In this document: one piece after another, positions 1 through 10,780 of the stretch
Position numbering within the stretch: position 1 is the first letter of the stretch
Layout: each line of letters begins with the position of its first letter
Source of the DNA: Sphagnum compactum
Taxonomy: Eukaryota > Bryophyta > Sphagnopsida > Sphagnales
Assembly: GCA_965153455.1 (NCBI GenBank)
Contig: OZ234496.1
Coordinates: 9,447,863 to 9,511,862 of the forward strand
Direction of reading: 5' to 3'
Length of the DNA stretch: 64,000 nt
Position numbers and translations under genes: made by a program
The notes under the pieces: generated by a model
Seen by the model: the letters and a program-made list of their open reading frames with translations, nothing else
What the model was told of the DNA's origin: nothing
The model's database searches: none

Positions 1-1455
1 TTGAAAAATTGGGTTAACATTACCCCCCTTGAAAATTAGATTTCATCTTCAAAATCAATCACCTAGAACTACCTGTTTGACTCCTATAGCTAAATCATCA
101 ACAAGTTGTTCACCTGTGGTATCAACAAGTTCAACCAAAGGAATCGGTTGAAATCCCGGTCCCTCAGCAACAGGTGTGTCTTTTAGTACATTATCTAGGG
201 TTTTTAAAACTTCAAAGGCATGGGCAATATTGTTAATAAAAGTAACCTCTATACCTACTCCAATCTCTAATATAAGTAATGGTATGGGTTTTGGAATGGC
301 AGGTTCTTCCAAAGCTTCTACTTGAATGCTAACAACTACAACAGGTACTACCATAGATTCTATGGGCAAAGGTAAAGTACAGGAAACAATGGCTAGCTTT
401 GCTCCTCTTCTAATGGGTTCAAGTTCTTAGTAGTAATGACAACAAGTTCATTTCCAGAACTTGTAGCTACAATTGTTGCTTGCATAGGTGAAAATTTCTA
501 GAAAACAATAATAGGTACTTCAACCAATTTGCTAATAAGCCAATCATACTTATAACCTTCAAATGGCAACCGATATGCAACTAGTTCATTCAGGTAGGGT
601 TCTTCATCTGCACGAGCAATCTCCAAACTGTCTCCAATCTATTCTTCTATAATCTCCTATATAGTTTGCCACCATTCCTTCCATTTTGGGTTTTTATCAG
701 CCAATGTTTGGTTCTGTACCTTAAACAAGGCATTGTCCAAAAGCAATTCCTCAAACTCCTTCAACAAGTTATCCATGTAGGTGGTTTGAAAAATTTTACC
801 CAGCACTTTATGAAATGTTTCCAATTCGCCTTTCAATTCTTAGATATGTACCCAAAGTTTATAGGTATGATTTTCCATATCAATGTTGACTTCCATCAAC
901 TATAACTTCTACTGCAAACATGTATTTTCTAGCTCCAACAAATTCTTTCCCCGTTGTACATTAATGGCCTCCATCTTGCCATAGTCCCTTATTAACCAGT
1001 CAAGATCAGTCTGAAGGGTCTTTAAGTCATTCCAGGTTTTGAAATGAGCCTAGGTTAATTCATTGTATTCCAACTGTAAGGTTTTAGCCTTCCTGATTAT
1101 TTTTTCAGCTTGAACACTTTTAGCAACCAGATGCTTGTTCTCTATCTATAGTTTAAAGGGTTAGGTTTTCACAATAGTCAAGTCCTTATATCTGTTCTGC
1201 AAGGCTTGTTTATGATTAACCAGTTTTAAGTATTGGGCTTATAACTAGTTCTTGGTGTCTTGTAACAAGTTCTCAATAGTATTATATTTGGTTCTCAAAT
1301 CAGTTAAGTTGTCTACTGTCTAAGGCCAAGTCTGGGCAATTAAGTTTGTTTGCTCAAAGAAAAGTGTAACCTATTTTAAGTTTTCATGTTGAGCATAGGC
1401 TACCGATGTCTTAGGAAAAATATAAACAAGACTAAGTTGAACCAATTCAAGGCTA
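1..1455 (-). pseudogene. Coiled-coil extra ORF of a gypsy-type element, decayed
   Basis: Read on the minus strand, about 1440 to 400 gives one long frame rich in Leu, Glu, Lys and Gln heptad-like stretches, broken only by scattered stop codons. It continues in another frame at 369-55, a 104-residue Pro/Val/Glu-rich stretch. It shows no RT, integrase or protease motif. It lies downstream of the minus-strand gypsy RT/RNase H at 3384-4426, in the position where some plant gypsy elements carry a third ORF. Integrase is not seen between the two, so that part has been lost, probably with the truncated CACTA insertion at 1456-3380. I see a coiled coil; assignment to the gypsy element is inferred from strand and position. 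The family is not recognised. Confidence 0.45.
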
Positions 1456-3380
1456 CTAACTTAATTAATAGTTAACATGCTACTTATAGGTAATTAATAA
1501 AAATAATTAAAACTGATTGATGAATTACTATAAATTATAAATAAATAAATAATATCAATGATTAATAATTGATTATTTCCTAGGGTTACTAAATATTAAA
1601 TACTAAATAATGATTACTTACTATTAATTAATAATTATTCAATATAAATGGCTGATTATTGAATATTTCCTATGAAATATGATATATTAAACATTAAATA
1701 ATAATAATATATTATTAATTACTTATTATTGGTTATTTAATATTAGGTACTCATTATTGATTATTACTATGAATTAATAATTATCAATATATATATATAG
1801 CAAATTATTATTAACTAACAAATTCATTTAAAACAATCATTTATCAATAATTATTTACAATTATGTATTGACTACTATTAATTATTATAAATTACTATTA
1901 AACATTAACCAAAACATTAGATAAAATTGATAATTCGATAATAATAATTAATCAATTAACAAGTTGATGGATAAATTAATTATTGGTTATTAATTGACAT
2001 TTATTTGGTGATCAATTAATTATATAGAATATTAATTATAATTTATTGAGTATTAACTATCAATTATTAAATAATAATTAATTAATGTACTAAGTTTAAG
2101 TACCTACATGTGCCTAAAGGTAACATGTAAGTAGCCTATTAAACTTTATAAGTAACTACTAGGTGTAATATGCCTAACCTAGGGCCTACTAATTATGAAC
2201 TTAAGTTTGGTATGTACCTTATATAAAATATATTTATAGGTTAAATAACCAAATTAGTATGGTTGATTAAACTACGTGTCAAATTAGAATGGCCAATTTG
2301 ATTAATTGTAAATGACGCGCTCCTTGGTCCCGGGGTGAACTCACTTGAGGGTTCACCAATGTGAAGTTGCGGAAGGTTGGGACCGAAGGGCACGCTCCCG
2401 ACTTCCAACTCTAGAAAGGGGTAGAGGGTTGAGTTGGAAGCCCCGGGATTAGACTAGGAAGATGGACTAATAGATCAAGCACGAATCTGCATCCAAAACC
2501 AACCACAAATGGTTAGTTCACATTCGGGAACACCCTTGGGTGTTGGGACAAGCCACGGGCACTTTGGACTACTTGACTCACCACGGCCCGGACTTGGGGG
2601 AAGTCACCACCTTCCCCCTTATAGTATTCTCTGCAGCTCGCCACGGAGCCTACATCCAAATGGCACATTTTGTTGGGACTCCCGAAATGGAGTCCCGAAA
2701 CTGTCCCGGCGGGACTCCCGGAACTTTGAACGGTCATAACTCCCATTCCGAAGTCCGATCACAACGAGGTCTGAACCAAAGTTGTAGCCCTCGTCGAGAT
2801 CTTTCCAACGCCATGTCGCACTCCCTGAGGCGACGTCAGGAAAGGGTCGATTCCCGACTTTTAGTGGTCGGGAGTCAAATTGCCAGTTTGACTCCCGGCC
2901 CTTCTTTTGCCCATAACTTGGGCTGCAAATGTCCAAATGACCAATGCGAGGCCATTTTCGATATCTACGTTTCAAGACCTTTCCAATGACATCAAGAACA
3001 CCCCAATGCGAGGTGTTTTGGGCCTTGCTGTCGAGCTCTAAACATTCGGGAGTCCCGGAGGACTCCAAACCTCCAACTTTTCCAAGTGTTGGGCTTCACC
3101 CCCACACTTGGACAAAGTGGGGTTGCGACAGTAAATCACAATGGCCATTAAGTATGATCACTTTGACTAAGTTTTGGTCATCTTGATGGACCTCTAGCCT
3201 TTTTGATTAGATGTTTGGTTTGTTGCATGGTCGAAAAGGTCATTTTAGTCAAATGTCTCAGTCAAAAGTAACTCGTGTCTTTCATGCTTTAGGCCTTTAA
3301 TCAAAACGACCATCCCCCTTGGTCAATGTGGACATTTCAATCAAGTTGGACCTTCTAAAAAATCACATTTTCTTGTAATG
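1456..3380 (+). mobile_element. Truncated non-autonomous CACTA element, copy A
   Basis: Outside the solo LTR at 2313-3130, this sequence matches 36900-37894 in direct orientation and 15716-16800 in inverse orientation. Shared parts are an AT-rich core of ATTAATAAT-type repeats, then GTCAATTTGAC/TGGTCATTTTGAC-like subterminal motifs and the phrase GGTCAATGTGGACATTTCAA. The right terminus ends CTTGTAATG at 3380, a decayed form of the CTTGTAGTG end of copy B. The left part of the family, about 950 bp including the other terminus, is missing. It sits inside the minus-strand gypsy element, right after the RNase H motif at 3384. No coding sequence is seen in it. Confidence 0.7.
2313..3130 (-). mobile_element. 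Solo LTR (818 bp) with 5-bp target duplication
   Basis: It starts TGACGCGCTCC and ends GGTTGCGACA, the same termini as the 1090-bp LTRs at 29539 and 33070. It is flanked by perfect direct repeats GTAAA at 2308-2312 and 3131-3135. The uninterrupted target site is seen in the related CACTA copy at about 37641-37660. Internally it shares the GACTCCCG/CGGGAGTC motifs and the CATTTGGATGT-type segment with the long LTRs, but it is shorter and diverged. No internal region is present, so it is best read as the product of LTR-LTR recombination. The strand follows the full element at 29539-34159. Confidence 0.9.
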
Positions 3381-3383
3381 AAT

Positions 3384-4426
3384 CTAGAAGCATACATAAC
3401 TTGTTGATCAAACTTACCAATTGGGTTTTATGCAACTATGGCTCCTATTGCTAATTGAAATGCATTTATATGAGCATGAAACTCAAACTCCCAGTTTGGA
3501 TTGATCAAAATAGGGGCTTGTATATACCAATTCTTAATCTCCTCCCAAACATTTTGGCATTTTTTAATCCACTCAAAGACTTTAGACTTTTTAAGCAACT
3601 TAATGATAGGTGATATGATTAAAGCAATTTTTTTGATGAAGCACCTATAAAACTGGGCCATCTCGTTAAAAACTTGGATCTCGAGGGGGGTAGTAGATAT
3701 TAACATGTTTGTTAAGGCTTCAACCTTCTTAGGATCCATAACTTTGCCTTCTTTGGACACTATGAATCCTAAGATGGTTCCTAAAACACCATGAATGCAC
3801 ACTTGCCCGGGTTTAAACTAATACCAAACTCTTTACACTTAAGAAAACACTTCTTTAGTTTCTCAAGGTGAGTTGACAGGTCATGGAAACTATAAAGTCA
3901 TCAAGAAAAATCTTCATGAATACATCAATGTACTCATGAAAAGTTTTTTTTATTACCCTCTAATAGGTGGGCAATCCATTTTTGACACCAAACAACATCA
4001 TAACCCACACAAAAGCCCCCCAGTTTGTCATAAAGGTAATTTTGAGCTAGTCTTCTAGTGTGATTGATATCTAATAATATCCTGAAAACCTATTCAAAAA
4101 GGTATAAACTTCATGCCCAACAATTGTGTTGATGACCTCATCTGTGAAAGGCAACAGGTAAAGGTCATTTTTTGTTGCTACATTGAGTTTCTTAAAATCA
4201 ACACAAATCTTCAACTTTCCATTCTTTTTAGGACAACCACTATTGGAGACAGCCAAGTTGCTTCCTCAACCAGTTTGATAAAACTAGTAATAAATATCTT
4301 ATCTATATCTTGCTTGGCAATAGTAGCATAATTAGGATTCAACTGGTACCTTACTTGATGAACATGTGGTATTGTGGTATCAAATTCAATCCGGTGTTGA
4401 ACAATCTTTGGTGGAATACCTTTCAA
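3384..4426 (-). pseudogene. gypsy reverse transcriptase and RNase H remnant
   Basis: Three minus-strand frames give consecutive pieces of a Ty3/gypsy pol. At 4426-4211 is an RT N-terminal piece with a QHRIEFD-like start. At 4256-4071 is the KICVDFKKLN motif. At about 3911-3900 is the RT active site FLDDF, preceded by FMKI. At 3802-3428 is the connection/RNase H region with the FEFHAHINAFQLAIGAI stretch, where the DAS/DAF type acidic residue is degenerate. It continues to a YASR motif at 3384. Pieces are separated by frameshifts and stops, so no product is expected. Confidence 0.85.
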
Positions 4427-5154
4427 GTCTTGTATGTCTAAGCAAATACATCTTTGAACTCCTTTAAAAGCTTAATCAGTTGATTTGTAGACTTAAAGAA
4501 AAATTGTGGCCAATGAGATTGTTGAAATAGGTGCCTTGAATTGTTTTTGAAAGTTGTCTCAGTGAACTAGTATGACAACCAGTTCAAGTGCAAAGTTCAC
4601 TTTCACCTGTTGCATGTTCTCCTTGGTACCCAAATTGATTTTGGTTAACTGCTCCTCATTAATAAATGTCCAACATGTTTTGATTAGATCTTGTATTCAT
4701 TCTTGAACATGTGTTTCATCAATAATCATCTTTCCAACCTCTAATGGAATTTTTTTTCAAGTAAGTGTTGTTTAACAGTGCAAGGTGGTATAACTAATTT
4801 TACAATTAATACACCTACCATTTTAACAAGTTATCTTTTAATCAATTCCACTATACCAATATCTAGTATGCAGATTAGTTTAAGAACAAGTTCAGTATGA
4901 GTAGGTACTACTATGGTTCCTATTGAAAACAAGTATAACTTTGTGGCAAACATCACATCCTCTTCTTCATCAAATATTCCAAAATAAAAATCATAACACA
5001 CTAAGACTTCTGGTCTTCTTGTTTAAACACCAGGTTTCTTAATAACAGGTATGGTTCTTATTGTACCGGTTCCTTGTATGGTAACAATATTAATTCCCCA
5101 ATTATGAGATTTTTTGCATTTTTCAACCATGGGCGTCCTAGTAACATTGAGTAA

Positions 5155-5418
5155 CTAAAATCTATAACATTGTGGTTGATAACAATAAAATGTAACTATA
5201 TAAGAAATTCCATGAACAAATATCTTTAGATCCCTAATAAGGCCAAGTGGTTTGGCTATAGTTTGATTTACCATATGCAGATTATAAGGCATTAGATTAG
5301 GTTTTGACAAACCTAATTGTATTTTCAAGTTTTCAGTAATGATGTTTATTCTAGATCCTCCATCAATTAGCACATCATCAATGAAGTTCTTACCAACTTG
5401 GATTTGAATCACAACCAT
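5155..5418 (-). pseudogene. gypsy aspartic protease (retropepsin) remnant
   Basis: An 87-residue minus-strand frame contains VLIDGGSRINIITE, the plant gypsy retropepsin active-site region in which DxGS/DGG replaces the canonical DTGA. A Leu-rich segment and a GLIRDLKIFVHG stretch follow, as in plant gypsy proteases. It lies between the gag zinc knuckle at 5809-6207 and the RT pieces at 4071-4426, the expected order. The downstream end is truncated by frameshift. Confidence 0.75.
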
Positions 5419-5808
5419 CTAATGATCAATAGCCATTGCTGCACAAGCAGGTTCAAGTTGAATAGGTTTAGGTTGAACCAGTTCAATAGACTTATCTGGT
5501 TTGAAAATGTACCGTTTAATGTTTGACACAATCTTCAAGAGTTGCCCCAAGTTTATAACATACTTAGTCTCCAAAACTTGAGTTCTAAGGTCTCTCAAAA
5601 TTTCCTCCAAAGTCTTCTCTGGTGATATTGTTTATGGAGTCAATTGAATAGGTTGTTTACTAATAGCCGATTGATTTACCGATTCTAATAAACTAGCTCA
5701 ATTTGAATGTAGTCTGTTTAAATTGTCGAATGCTTGTGATGTTAAATCACTTCCTTATAACTCCCTAATAGGATGAACAAAGGAATCACACAATTGTTTT
5801 TCTGTTTG

Positions 5809-8331
5809 CTAATTAGTTGTTGTTTTTGCTTTCACCAATTCACGTTCTCTAAGACCCTGTTGCTTTGGTACTTGGCTATGTGTCATGACAGCAACAACTA
5901 CATTGACCAGTACTTTATCAAATTTAGGGTTTTTTGTTACAACAGTGGTAGTAATGGTTGGTTTAATCCAAAACATGTTTTGAACTTCTGTCTTTTTAGG
6001 ACAATTAAGTGCACGATGTTTAGAGCTAGAATAGGTAATACAAGGATATCTGAATGGCACTTTGGTTGGTTTAATAGGTTGTGCAATTACTTCAGCCACC
6101 AGTTCAACAATTTTAGTGGGTACAACAAGAACTCTTAGTTTTTTTCTCTTCTTGTTATGACATGTTTCTTTCACATGACCTATTTTACCATAGTTTGAAT
6201 AGGTCAACTACTGTTTAATAATGGTATAAGTGACTATGGGCTATGCAATTGGTTTGGATTCTGGTTGAGTTATCAAGGCATTGTAATTTGCTATGACCGG
6301 TCCATTTTCCTCACAAATCATTACATCTTCCTTATGTTTGATAACGATATCTTTCGTCATACCTATTGTTGCTAATATAAGGTATGGTTACAAACTTGCT
6401 CTAAAAATAGTAATAAAAAAATCATCATTAGCTTTCACTTATAAACAATTAACCAATTTAAACAAACGTTCGTAGTAGACCTTTACCCGTTCGCCATCTT
6501 GTTGCTAGAAATTCCTCAACTGCATATAGATTTCTTCATCATTTTTCACAATTCAAAAGCGCTTGCGAAATGTTTGCTCCAACTCATCAAATGTGTAATT
6601 AAGATGATCTTGTACGAAATTTTCACCCTATTTTGAAATGTTGTCTCGTAAAGTGAAACCAAACAAGTTGATGATATCAACCTCCATAGTCTCACCATTG
6701 GTTTTAATTACCTTTTGAAAAACTTTAATGTGAACATCCAGATCAGTATCCTTCACGTATGTGGGATATTGAAACTTTTGATATGGCAATTCACTAGTTG
6801 GTTTACATCGAACTGGAACCAGTTGATACCATGGTGGCACGAATATCCTTGGATCAGGTGTCGGCCATCCGTAAAATCCAATAGGTGGATCAAATGGTGG
6901 TCCTCCAAGTGGGTTTCGATCAGGTGATCCTTCTCCTAACAATCCTCCGTTAGGTGAACCTTTAGGCGGTTTTCCATCGAACTATGGATATGAATTAGCC
7001 TTTCTAGGTTGCTCGATTGGAACACCATTACCATAAACATGTAATTTAGTCCAGTAACAAGTATATTAATAGGTAGAACTATTATTGTTGTGTGTTGAAC
7101 ATGTACACTTCTCGCAACAAAAACCAGTTGTTTTAGTCTAGAAGTTGGAACTCTAATAGGATAGTGGTTCTAAACCAATTGCTCAATAGGTGGCACTGGT
7201 TCTGGTTGAGTAACATCAACTACATAACCATTTTTTCTTCCAGAAATCAATAGATCAGGTCCTTGATTCTTAAATAGTACATAGAGTACATGTTAAAATC
7301 CATAGGTACAAAAGATGGAATTGTATTATACCACATTGGGTATGGTACAATTCTAGGTTAGTTTATTATTGATGGTGTAATAGGTTGTGGCCAAGCTACA
7401 TGTTGATTAACTAGTATTGAGTTGGTAACCAAATTCAATTGTGGTCAAAATTTGTTGCACAGTTACACCAACATGTGTCATTGGTGTGTTCAATACCACA
7501 AGATGTAGAGAAGTTCTAAGTTCTTTTCTCATCAATCTCTTTAATTTATCATCCACAAAAGGACAATTCTTGAACTCATGTCCAACTTGTTGATAATATG
7601 CACATGTTAATGCAACTTCAACAGTGGGTTGGGTGGTTATAACCAATATACTTCGCTGAACAAATGATTGTTCAACAATTCTCATGATAGGTGCATTCAC
7701 CAAATAATTTGATGCAATGGTTGTGTTTATTGAACATCAACAAGGGCCATGACTGCTTCCACGAGTTTTAAAGGCTATTGAGAAACAGATCTATGTGAGG
7801 TCTTTGCTCCAAGTTACGTAATTGTTCCAACTAAGTTGTAAGTTGGTTGCACTCCAATTGTGAATGTGCTGCGGTTAGATTCAAAACAGGAACCGGTTCA
7901 AATGTATAATAACCAACAACCGATGCTAATCGAGAGGGCATAATGGCTTTAGGAATATAGTAATTGGGTGTTGCAAACTACCATCTTTGTCCTGCAAAGC
8001 TTACCTCATTAGCATGTTGAACAAGTTCGATGTTTTGCCCACCCGATTGTGCATTCGACCTTTGTTGTTGGGATTATTGCTGGGGTGTCAAAAATTGACC
8101 AGTTGAAGGTACTTGTGACTCCCTTTTCTCCTCTTATTCTGTTGGTATTTGATGAAAAGGTTCGTCTATCGTAACAGGTTGTTGAGGCTCATTGCTAGAA
8201 ACTTCAACCAGTTGTATTCCCTTGGCTTGAGAATGTGGTTATTTTTGTGGCTGAACCATCTCACGAACAAGTTGCTACAATGCTTTTAATTCTAGTTGCC
8301 TTCTAAGGCCCCTTGTGAGTACTCTTGACAT
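5809..8331 (-). pseudogene. gypsy gag remnant with zinc knuckles
   Basis: The minus-strand start is near 8331 (MSRVLTRGLRRQ). A Gln-rich segment follows, then a CCHC-like knuckle around 7610 in which one Cys is replaced (CAYYQQVGHEFKNC). Next comes a Pro/Gly-rich stretch and the retrotransposon gag core at 6942-6290, with PTYVKDTDLDVHIKVF followed by an LRNF..QDGERV-type segment. Two further degenerate knuckles lie at 6207-5990 (YSNYGKIGHVKETC and CITYSSSKHRALNC). Many stops and frame changes separate these parts. It would have formed the capsid-like particle in an active copy. Confidence 0.75.
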
Positions 8332-8344
8332 CTCACAAAAATCA

Positions 8345-9360
8345 CTAATTCAAGTTTTTTTGGTCAACATGCTAAGAAAATCAAGGATCAACATGCAGAT
8401 CCTAAGAAATCCTTAATTATTGGTTTGTAAAGAAAAACAAATAGTATAAACATAAAGATATTACTAGAAAACTACTAAAACTTAATACAAATCCAAATGG
8501 TGATTTATTTTACCAAGCAAAAATTAATGTTCTTTTAACTTTGTAGTTAAAAAATTTCGAAAAATAAAATAAAACAATATTTTAAATCGCTAGAATCTGT
8601 ATTAGGTTCTAATTTTCATTTTTGTAGCCAAATCTGGCTAAATCATCTTATGGATGATCATCACTTCAGCTACATCATAATATTGGAATAATTTTAATTT
8701 TAATTTTTAAAAAAACCCAAATTATAGCAATTTCCAAATTTTTCCTGATCATGCTGCAAATTGCAAAACGTTGATCATAAAGCTCAAGTGCAGCCTTGTT
8801 TTTACTAAGATAATTGAAAATGAAAATCTCTACGTAGAACTTACTTTTTGCTTTTGAAGGTTTCAATGGTCAGACGTCAGAAAAAAGACAGGATAAGTCT
8901 CCAGACTGCTATATTCGAGTTCTAATAATTAGCCAGAAATATAAAAAGGATGATGAAAAGTTTATTCTTCATCTCTAGTCTATAGCCAGATTTGACTAAA
9001 TCTTTCTAGGGATGATTGCCACTTTTTCTACATACGCCACATAAGCTACATAAAAAAAATCCTGAAAACACTGCTCCACTCAGCAGCATTAAGCTTTTTA
9101 ACTAAAATCGTTTTGGGAGCACCAGAAAGCAGCAGGAAGCACAAAGCATGTGGCATACATGGTGGTACTGGAGCTGCACTGCACCCCTATAGGCTACCAG
9201 TTGGCACCCCTGGGGCCTGATCATACCTCACCTCAAGGAATCATTGTCACTGGTAGTGGAACTCTTGTAATTGTACAGACTACTTTACTTAAGAGAAAGC
9301 AGTGGTCTCAAATCCTAGAGACTCCTGTCAAAAAACTGTTACCTGATAAAGCCTGAATGG
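8345..9360. repeat. AT-rich flank with a dispersed repeat
   Basis: No gene is recognised. The segment from about 8850 to 9040, ending in GATTTGACTAAATCTTTC and GGGATGATTGCCACTTT, recurs in diverged form at 43147-43340 and 44040-44215; a shorter related piece lies at 8600-8680. The repeat includes a TATAAAAAGGATGATG-type stretch before a TAGCCAGA motif. It may be the 5' leader or LTR of the adjacent gypsy element, but no LTR ends were found. Confidence 0.45.
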
Positions 9361-10780
9361 CTTGTGAAAGCAAAGGAAAGAGGTTCTGTGCAGGGTATGA
9401 CTGCTGTTTAGTGTCTCCCTGATTCCTTCAGGCTGTTGCAAAACCATGTTTTCCAAAAGCTGCATCTAGGTAGGTGTTCTGGAAACCCACCAAGCGACGA
9501 GGCAGCAGCCACATCACAATTAAACCAAGTCAAGCAAATACAACGCCAGAAGAAAGCATCACCATAAGCCAAAGATGCCCACGTTGCATCAAGTAGCTCT
9601 GAACAATTTATCAATGCTAGCATGTTTGCTAGCTTCCATAGAATTCCTATGCTTATTAATGGCCTGTCAAGTGGGCATGGCCACTTCGATATGGGGGTCC
9701 TAGCTTGGCGCAGAATCTTAGCACTAGAGTACTGCCCATAGACGTGGAGACAACATCTTTCAGCCCACCCGAAATCCAAGACAAGAGTACAAAGAATATG
9801 AAGGGGCTGCCTATCGTAAGAAAACCCATCAGCATGCAATCTATGGGTAAGAGGTTCAACTTCGTCTCCTTGAAAAACAATTTCTCCTAGGAGAAGGTAA
9901 GACCGTGTGAGATAAATGTTTGTGGGAGCTTACCATTTGGTCCAAGCTAATTAAGAGTTTCCCAAGCTTATTTAGTTGTAGAACTGTCCATAAGAGAGTG
10001 TTGGGGGGCCTCATTAATGATGTCACCTGGACAAATTTAGCAATTTGAAGACACATGTAAGCAAGCCATGAATATACGACTGGGAGACTGTAGTTGATAG
10101 GTAGCAAAATGAGAGTAGAGACCTTGTGGGGTCTAGAGCTATGCCAAAGTCTTGAGAGGATTATTTGAGGAGTCCAACTCAAGCTACTGCAAGCAAGTCA
10201 TCAAAATTGGCAAGGCTCATTTTCACCCACCATTTGAAAGGTATCCTCTTTTGGCAGAATACCCCAAAAAAAAGGTGCGTACCCAAGTGGGGGTATGATT
10301 GGTCATCAAAAGGCTAGTTTTCACCCAACATTTGAAACGTATCCTCTTTTGGCAGAATACCCCAAAAAAAAGGTGCGTCCCCAAGTGGGGGTATGATCGT
10401 CCAATGCGACTTTCCCTGATCCCATGGGAGATCATTGATATACTCAACCTCAAAGAACCAAATGAGAGTTTTTGGGGGAAGGAGAAAGTTGTCTCTGTCC
10501 ATCTTCAAAGGTGCCCCATGTCACTCTTGAGTGATCTCCTGGACCCACTTAAGCCCCTGATTTGGCAGCCTACCTTCATGCTTACTAGGCTGAATTAGTT
10601 GCCTTGAAGAAGAGAGTCTTTGAAACTCAAAAGCTAATTTGGTGTTCAGAGGAACTCCCTATGGGGTAAACACGCCATCACCGAACAATTATCTAAGACC
10701 AAATGTCTCAATACTGCAAAGCGGAGCTGGTTAATGAAAGCACTTGCCCCTACCACCATTCAAAATAACACATACGACTA
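9361..10780. other. Unrecognised region with short open frames
   Basis: Several frames of 60-145 codons exist on both strands (for example minus 9408-9839 and 9856-10182), but none shows a family motif I can name and they overlap one another. The region is less AT-rich than its right flank. It contains the 98-bp tandem duplication listed separately. It could be a decayed gene or non-LTR element. Confidence 0.3.
10212..10407. repeat. 98-bp tandem duplication
   Basis: Two head-to-tail copies begin with AAGGCT at 10212 and 10310. Each contains TTTCACCCA, a TATCCTCTTTTGGCAGAA segment, an A8 run and CCAAGTGGGGGTATGAT. The copies differ at only a few positions, so the duplication is fairly recent. 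Confidence 0.85.

Larger units (their letters stand above)
3384..8331 (-). mobile_element. Degenerate Ty3/gypsy retrotransposon (gag-pro-RT-RNase H)
   Basis: On the minus strand, from 8331 downwards, gag, zinc knuckle, aspartic protease, reverse transcriptase and RNase H motifs follow in the order typical of Ty3/gypsy. Frames are broken many times. No integrase is found. The RNase H stretch ends at the CACTA copy A boundary at 3383, so that insertion, or a deletion with it, removed the rest of pol. LTRs could not be identified at 8340-9100 or in the window start. This is an old, inactive copy. Confidence 0.8.

Noticed and set aside
2540-2989. 149-residue frames on both strands inside the solo LTR
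   Set aside because: They lie wholly in LTR sequence, overlap each other on opposite strands, and lack motifs. Similar frames recur in the long LTRs at 30046 and 33577.
9408-10182. Possible LINE reverse transcriptase on the minus strand
   Set aside because: The frames look protein-like, but no FxDD or other RT motif could be found.
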